A stretch of 64,000 nucleotides of DNA from Seongchinamella unica (lineage in GTDB: Bacteria; Pseudomonadota; Gammaproteobacteria; Pseudomonadales; Halieaceae): NCBI RefSeq assembly GCF_004354085.1, contig NZ_SMSE01000001.1:859724-923723 (forward strand), written 5' to 3'. Below, piece after piece: positions 59,933-64,000 of the stretch. A program made the translations under genes and the position numbers. Position 1 is the stretch's first letter. Each line of letters opens with the position of its first letter. The notes below the pieces were generated by a model. The model had not been told where the DNA came from. It worked only from the letters and a program-made list of their open reading frames with translations, and ran no database searches.

Positions 59933-60358
59933 TCAGGCTTTGAGGTGCTGGGAAAGATCCCCCGACAGGCGGGGTATAATCTGCCGGCTGGTGAAATACC
60001 AGCCGGCCTCGTCGCGACAGAATTCGTCCCTGTAGCGACCGGCCATCACCGGCTGCAGCGGCAGGGACTGGGTTGCCTGGAATACGGTGAAGTAGGACCG
60101 GGACCTGGCCGTGTCCCCGTCAACCTCGATAATCAGGTTGCTGGTGACATGGTGTGACAGCGGCGTCCCGTCATCATGCAGGCGGGTGAATGCCCGGTAA
60201 ATCGCGGCAATCGCCTCGCCGCCCTCGGCGTGGACCTCGCCCTCAGGACCCACAAACCGGGCCCGGCGCAACAGCTCACCGATGGCGGCAAGGTCACCCT
60301 GATCGATCAACTCGGCGTAGCGATAGATCAGGTTCTCGATGGCTCTTTCTGGTGACAT
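59933..60358 (-). CDS. NTF2-like (SnoaL-type) protein
   Basis: 141 residues of the NTF2-like alpha+beta barrel: SPERAIENLIYRYAELIDQGD at the start, FVGPEGEVHAEGGEAIAAIY, and the C-terminal GRYRDEFCRDEAGWYFTSRQ. The family includes isomerases, hydrolases and ring dioxygenase small subunits; no catalytic residue set is decisive here. It ends one base from the convergent monooxygenase and is 18 bases after the truncated dehydrogenase on the same strand. Confidence 0.83.
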   Translation of the reverse strand: MSPERAIENLIYRYAELIDQGDLAAIGELLRRARFVGPEGEVHAEGGEAIAAIYRAFTRLHDDGTPLSHHVTSNLIIEVDGDTARSRSYFTVFQATQSLPLQPVMAGRYRDEFCRDEAGWYFTSRQIIPRLSGDLSQHLKA

Positions 60359-60376
60359 GGTGGACTCCCCGACCGA

Positions 60377-60952
60377 TCAGTACCCTGCCTGCATGTTTAC
60401 AGTGTTGAGCAGCGCTTCCCCAGCCACGTAGCGTCGCAGGTTTTCCGCGGCTATTATCGCCCCCCGACGGAGGCTGTCGCCGCCGGCAGCGGATGAGTGG
60501 GGCGTGACAATCACGTTGGGCATACGCCACAACGGGCTTTGTTCAGGCAAGGGCTCCGGGTCAGTCACATCCAGGCCGGCACCGTAAACCCGGCCGGATT
60601 CCAGTGCCGCTATCAGGTCGGCTGTCACTGTACTCTTGCCACGGCCGACGCTGACGAACAGGGCGCCGGGCTTTACCGCAGCAAAAAAGGCCTTGTCGAA
60701 CAGTCCTGTGGTTTCGGGTGTCAGCGGCAGGGCATTCACCACCACATCGGCGCGGCCCGCCAGTGTGTGCAGTTCATCGGACAGGCCCACATAGCTGACA
60801 AAATCGGGGCCGGATCGCGATGAGTTGCGGGTAGCGATCGCTTCCGGACCGGGACCGGCCCCAAGGGCAAACAGGCCGGGGAGGAACAGAAAGGCAGCAA
60901 GTATTATTTTGGGGATCACTGCTTGAACTCCGACGTGGTGTAATTCTGGCAT
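60377..60952 (-). pseudogene. Truncated D-2-hydroxyacid dehydrogenase with a signal-peptide-like N terminus
   Basis: About 191 residues. The C-terminal ~150 residues are a normal second half of a D-2-hydroxyacid dehydrogenase: DVVVNALPLTPETTGLFD, VSVGRGKSTV (Arg), GAGLDVTDPEPLPEQSPLW (Glu) and VIVTPHSSA (His). The whole first catalytic domain and the GxGxxG nucleotide-binding motif are missing. In their place is a hydrophobic segment VIPKIILAAFLFLPGLFALG that looks like an export signal. The join near GAGPGPEAIATRN looks like a deletion or recombination junction. It may be a non-functional chimera, or an exported domain; the former is likelier. Confidence 0.6.
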
Positions 60953-61047
60953 TGTAGAGAGAGCGCCGCTGTTCGGCCAGCGATGGGGCATCCGGGCCCG
61001 TTGCGGTCGTCCGGGACACAGCTGCCAGTCGCCAGGGTGGTTGTTTG

Positions 61048-61944
61048 CTACCCGGGGTCGGGGATAGCGAATTGCTCAACCAGGAATTCAATCAACACCC
61101 TGATCTTGGGCGCGATGTGTCGGCGCGAGGGATAGACCGCGTAAACGCCCAGTTCGCCGGCGCGGAACTCCGGCATCACTGCAACCAGTTTGCCGCTGGC
61201 GATTGCATCATCGACGAGGAAATCCGGCTGCATGACCAGGCCCTGCCCGGCGAGCGCTGCCGCGACGCAGGTATCGCCATTATTGCTCTGGATGGCGGGC
61301 TTAACCCGGACACTCACCGTTCCCTGCGGGCCCTCCAGCCGCCATTCGTCCCCCCCGGCCGAATAGCGGTAACCGATCACCGCATGGTCGCTGAGTTCCC
61401 GGGGGTGCGAGGGTGCGCCATTGGCGGCGAGATAGTCCGGCGAGGCACAGACGACCAGGCGCGAGCCGGTCAGCCGGCGAGCCACCAGGCTGGAACTGCT
61501 CAAGGCGCCGATGCGGACCGCAAGATCGTAACCCTCTTCGACGAGGTCGACGACCCGGTCAGAGAGGTCGATGTCGAGCCGGACCTGCGGATGACACTGG
61601 CGGAAGTCTCCCCACAGCGACGCCAATCGGCGCAAACCGAAAGACACTGGCACGTTAACACGCAGTAATCCGCTGGCGACCTCGCTACCTGCGGTTACTT
61701 CCGCCTCGGCTTCTTCCAGCAGGGCGAGGAGTTCCCGGCAGCGGACCAGAAAAATCTCGCCCTCGACCGTCAGGGACAGGCGCCGCGTGGTGCGATGCAG
61801 CAGGCGCACACCCAGGCGCGATTCCAGTGTATTCACGTGACGGGACACCGCCGCTTTGGACCAGCCCAGGGCGTCGGCGGCGCCGACAAAGCTGCCGGCA
61901 TCAACGACCGTGGCAAAACTCTGCATTTCGAGGAATCGATCCAT
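61048..61944 (-). CDS. LysR-family transcriptional regulator
   Basis: 298 residues, standard length. The N-terminal winged helix is clear (FATVVDAGSFVGAADALGWS, KAAVSRHVNTLESRLGVRLL), followed by the substrate-binding half with the DHAVIGYRY and CVAAALAGQGLVMQPDFLV segments. Its pattern matches the group that often sits beside quinone or DoxX-type genes. It is divergent from the DoxX gene; palindromic sites lie between them and are candidate operators. Confidence 0.9.
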   Translation of the reverse strand: MDRFLEMQSFATVVDAGSFVGAADALGWSKAAVSRHVNTLESRLGVRLLHRTTRRLSLTVEGEIFLVRCRELLALLEEAEAEVTAGSEVASGLLRVNVPVSFGLRRLASLWGDFRQCHPQVRLDIDLSDRVVDLVEEGYDLAVRIGALSSSSLVARRLTGSRLVVCASPDYLAANGAPSHPRELSDHAVIGYRYSAGGDEWRLEGPQGTVSVRVKPAIQSNNGDTCVAAALAGQGLVMQPDFLVDDAIASGKLVAVMPEFRAGELGVYAVYPSRRHIAPKIRVLIEFLVEQFAIPDPG

Positions 61945-61953
61945 TGTTTTATT

Positions 61954-61985
61954 TTACGTAACAATAAGTCTCTGTAATAGCTATT
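61954..61985. promoter_or_regulatory. Palindromic sites between LysR and DoxX genes
   Basis: TTACGTAA (61954-61961) and AATAGCTATT (61976-61985) are perfect palindromes whose centres are 23 bases apart, just upstream of the LysR start. A further inverted repeat GTCAC-TGCT-GTGAC is at 62022-62035, and TATAAA at 62005-62010 could be the -10 of the DoxX promoter, with no good -35, as expected for an activator-dependent promoter. Candidate LysR binding region. Confidence 0.45.
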
Positions 61986-62068
61986 TATGGCATAAACCAG
62001 GGCCTATAAAGTCACTCTCCAGTCACTGCTGTGACAACAACCCATTAACTGGATAACGGAGATACACC

Positions 62069-62575
62069 ATGACAACGATGACTCACACCAACAAAGACAC
62101 CTTCACACCCGAACAGGACAGCACCCCCACCGGCACCGGCTTTGTCGCGCGGCTACTGGGCAGCAATGCCGGTTGGAGCACACTGGCACTGCGACTCCCC
62201 GCCGGCATTATTTTCGCTGCCCATGGCGCTCAGAAACTGTTTGGCTGGTTCGGCGGTTATGGACTGGAGGGTACCGGTCAATGGATGGCCTCCATCGGCC
62301 TTGAGCCGGGCTACCTGATGGCGCTGCTCGCCGGTAGCGCGGAATTTTTTGGTGGCCTGGCCCTTATCATCGGCCTGCTGGTTCGTCCCGCGGCGGCGGT
62401 TCTGGCCGTCACCATGCTGGTCGCCATCCTCACCGTGCATATCGGCAACGGCCTGTTCATGAGCAACAATGGCTACGAGTTCGGCCTCGCCCTGCTCGCC
62501 ATGTCAGTCTCACTGGCCGTCAGCGGCGCCGGCCGGGCATCCCTTGACCGGATACTCAGCGGCAAAGGCGCCTGA
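62069..62575 (+). CDS. DoxX-family membrane protein
   Basis: 168 residues with four membrane helices: LALRLPAGIIFAAHGAQKLF, LMALLAGSAEFFGGLALIIG, AAAVLAVTMLVAILTVHIG and GLALLAMSVSLAVSGAGRA. This is the DoxX/YphA layout, including the HGAQKLFGWFGG motif. DoxX proteins are linked to quinone or thiol redox in the membrane, but the reaction here is unknown. A hydrophilic 25-residue N terminus precedes the first helix. Divergent from the LysR regulator, which probably controls it. Confidence 0.87.
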   Translation: MTTMTHTNKDTFTPEQDSTPTGTGFVARLLGSNAGWSTLALRLPAGIIFAAHGAQKLFGWFGGYGLEGTGQWMASIGLEPGYLMALLAGSAEFFGGLALIIGLLVRPAAAVLAVTMLVAILTVHIGNGLFMSNNGYEFGLALLAMSVSLAVSGAGRASLDRILSGKGA

Positions 62576-62753
62576 GTTTTCATACTATGGCGGGCTACGG
62601 CGAGCAACGATTTACCGCACCATCGATCCGCTTCGACCAGTGGTTGGGCGACACCGTCCAGGCCGCACCGCTCGGTGCAAACTCTCCCGTAAGAAGCCGT
62701 TCAAGCGTCTGGTAGAGTTGCCGACTGAGATCATCAGGAGAGCCGGTACCATC

Positions 62754-63188
62754 ATGATGTCGCAGCAAGAAAGGCTGCTGCAGTCAGTGCTGTTCGAAGC
62801 ACTGCTGATAGCAATGATAGCGCCCCTGGTCTACTGGCTGGGCTCGACCGAAGCTCCCATCGAGCCCGAGCAGGCCCTGGTAACCTCCCTGGTCGGGTCG
62901 GGGATCGCCCTGGTCATGAACTATTTCTATAACATGGCCTTCGACCGGGTGTTCGGCCATGTGCGCATCGAGCGCACGCTGCGCGTACGCCTGCTGCATG
63001 CGGTCGGCTTCGAACTGAGCCTGGTGACGACCTTCCTGCCCTTTGTGATGTGGTACCTGGACATCGGATTTATCCAGGCCCTGTTGCTGGACATAGTGCT
63101 GATGGGTTTTACGCTGGTGTACACCTATATTTTTCACTGGGTCTACGACCAGTTGCGACACCGCTACCGGATGCGGAATACCGCGTAA
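62754..63188 (+). CDS. PACE-family biocide efflux transporter
   Basis: About 144 residues with four membrane helices arranged as two tandem bacterial transmembrane pair domains: RLLQSVLFEALLIAMIAPLV, MNYFYNMAFDRVFG, RLLHAVGFELSLVTTFLPFV and FTLVYTYIFHWVYDQLRHRY. This is the PACE (AceI-like) chlorhexidine-type efflux family. ATGs at 62754 and 62757 are adjacent; AGGAG lies about 13 bases before the first. The 178 bases upstream (62576-62753) contain no gene I can support. Confidence 0.88.
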   Translation: MMSQQERLLQSVLFEALLIAMIAPLVYWLGSTEAPIEPEQALVTSLVGSGIALVMNYFYNMAFDRVFGHVRIERTLRVRLLHAVGFELSLVTTFLPFVMWYLDIGFIQALLLDIVLMGFTLVYTYIFHWVYDQLRHRYRMRNTA

Positions 63189-63189
63189 A

Positions 63190-63422
63190 CAGGCAACGCG
63201 GTGTTCCATGGGCGCGCTGTAAAGCGTCGAATATTGGGTCTCTTCACCCCAGTTCAACACCTGCTCCTCGCGTAGAATGTCGCAACGCCACACGCCATCA
63301 TAGAAGTTGAAGTAACCCTTCTCGGGCGTAATGGCCTTCAGGGCGCCCGCCCAAACCGTGACCTGTGCACCCCTGTCCCTGATGCGGGCTGCGAGGCGCT
63401 GGAATATCAGCGTGCGGGCGTT
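63190..63422 (-). pseudogene. Possible coding remnant of unknown family
   Basis: On the minus strand a frame without stops begins right after a TGA (63425-63423) and reads smoothly as protein-like sequence, including AARIRDRGAQVTVWAGALKA, ITPEKGYFNFYDGVWRCDIL and LNWGEETQYSTLYSA. There is no ATG, GTG or TTG before the VWRC segment, so no complete gene can be drawn, and the frame runs into the antisense of the PACE gene. I do not recognise a family. It may be the tail of a deleted gene, or a chance frame. Confidence 0.3.
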
Positions 63423-63472
63423 TCAGTGACGCTGCCGTGCTGATATCCTGAACGCTACAGGGAGGAAGTTTT

Positions 63473-64000
63473 GTGATTGATCGCCCGACCCACAGGTCGC
63501 TGCTGAGGAACGCGCTGCTCGCAACCTGCATGAGCCTGCTTGCCGCCTGCGCGAGCGTGCCCTTTGATTACCCCCGGGATACCTCGTTGGCGATTCCCGC
63601 TGTGCCGGATTCCGAGATCGGTGCCGTGGCGCTCGCCTGGCAGCGGGAACACGGGGAGCAGTCCGGTTTCCTGGGTCTCTCAGACGGGGTAGACGCCCTC
63701 GGCGCCCGGCTGCGCCTGCTGGAGTTGGCCCGGGAGTCTGTCGACGCGCAGTACTTCATTCTCAAGAAAGACCAGGCAGGAGCCCTGTTTGCGGCCGGCC
63801 TGCTTGCCGCGGCAGACCGCGGGGTGCGGGTGAGGCTGCTGGTGGACGACATCTTTTCGCCCGGGGTGGATGCGGCCTTTACCCTGATGGCGACACATCC
63901 CAATATCGAGGTGCGCCTGTTCAACCCCCTGGCACGCCAGCGGCTCAAGTACCTGGGTTTCCTCACCGACTTCAAGCGCGCCAATCGGCGCATGCACAAC
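63473..64000 (+). CDS. Phospholipase D-family lipoprotein, N-terminal part
   Basis: 176 codons to the right edge, which cuts it inside the first catalytic motif. A GTG start has an ideal GGAGG seven bases upstream. The signal sequence ends in a lipobox LLAAC near residue 26. The body resembles the PLD lipoprotein at 19471-21039: LRLLELARESVDAQYFILKK, LAAADRGVRVRLLVDDIFSP, NIEVRLFNPLARQR, and RANRRMHN at the edge where the first HKD begins. A second family member with the same lipoprotein architecture. Confidence 0.85.
   Translation, partial: MIDRPTHRSLLRNALLATCMSLLAACASVPFDYPRDTSLAIPAVPDSEIGAVALAWQREHGEQSGFLGLSDGVDALGARLRLLELARESVDAQYFILKKDQAGALFAAGLLAAADRGVRVRLLVDDIFSPGVDAAFTLMATHPNIEVRLFNPLARQRLKYLGFLTDFKRANRRMHN

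Noticed and set aside
62587-62715. 42-codon frame between DoxX and PACE genes
   Set aside because: No ribosome-binding site and no recognisable sequence; cannot be separated from chance.
1-64000. CRISPR arrays, insertion sequences, prophage or integron features
   Set aside because: No regularly spaced repeats, transposase, integrase or phage-type genes were found on either strand.

Overview
The window reads as chromosomal core and accessory DNA of a free-living, aerobic, Gram-negative gammaproteobacterium. The outer-membrane assembly pair TamA/TamB, AsmA, RND efflux, outer-membrane-type lipoproteins, a split class II ribonucleotide reductase (NrdJa/NrdJb as in Pseudomonas), AvtA, SelO and a PACE transporter all point that way. 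By eye the DNA is GC-rich, and the gene set resembles marine Halieaceae/Cellvibrionales relatives; that placement is an inference. I see no rRNA, tRNA, CRISPR array, insertion sequence or phage gene. Genes are tightly packed and none of the intergenic gaps exceeds 300 bases except where a decayed TetR-type gene lies (about 964-1447).

Layout. 1-7.3 kb: a cut-off periplasmic deacylase-like gene, folA, a TetR remnant, a cupin, an AraC regulator divergent from an alcohol dehydrogenase/SDR pair with a direct-repeat operator between them, a DsbA-like oxidoreductase, a deazaflavin-type oxidoreductase, a DUF502 membrane protein and a secreted ricin-type lectin. 7.4-14 kb: tamB-tamA (in that order, overlapping) and a signal-peptide-bearing glutaminase. 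14-21 kb: an RND pump with its lipoprotein adaptor and a 2-hydroxyacid dehydrogenase, then a phospholipase-D-type lipoprotein. 21-24 kb: nrdJa-nrdJb with a readable promoter carrying two NrdR-type boxes. 24.2-30.3 kb: a five-gene operon that looks like a murein-peptide scavenging pathway (YkfA/B/C-like enzymes plus two transporters).

30.4-42.6 kb: two small conserved unknowns, avtA, an AsmA protein, a four-gene module of two DUF1538 membrane proteins with a PII-like protein and a CBS protein, then a 2-oxoacid:acceptor oxidoreductase co-translated with a ferritin-like protein, and a D-aminoacylase-type amidohydrolase. 42.7-49 kb: selO, a TlpA-like redoxin, a membrane-anchored TPR protein, a fused dihydroorotate-dehydrogenase-type flavoprotein with its PyrK-type electron-transfer module, and a rhodanese.

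49.1-58 kb: a redox cluster headed by a large BTAD/AAA/TPR regulator (tandem DUF4242, OsmC, FAD monooxygenase; divergent AhpD-like protein), followed by a small membrane protein and a cysteine synthase-glutaredoxin fusion. 58-64 kb: an HxlR regulator divergent from a two-component flavin monooxygenase, an NTF2-like protein, a truncated 2-hydroxyacid dehydrogenase with a foreign-looking N terminus, a LysR/DoxX pair, a PACE efflux protein, and the start of a second phospholipase-D-type lipoprotein.

The best candidates for little-described biology are the DUF1538/PII/CBS module, the BTAD-DUF4242-OsmC-monooxygenase cluster with heptamer repeats in its divergent promoter region, the PyrD-PyrK-type fusion and the cysteine synthase-glutaredoxin fusion.
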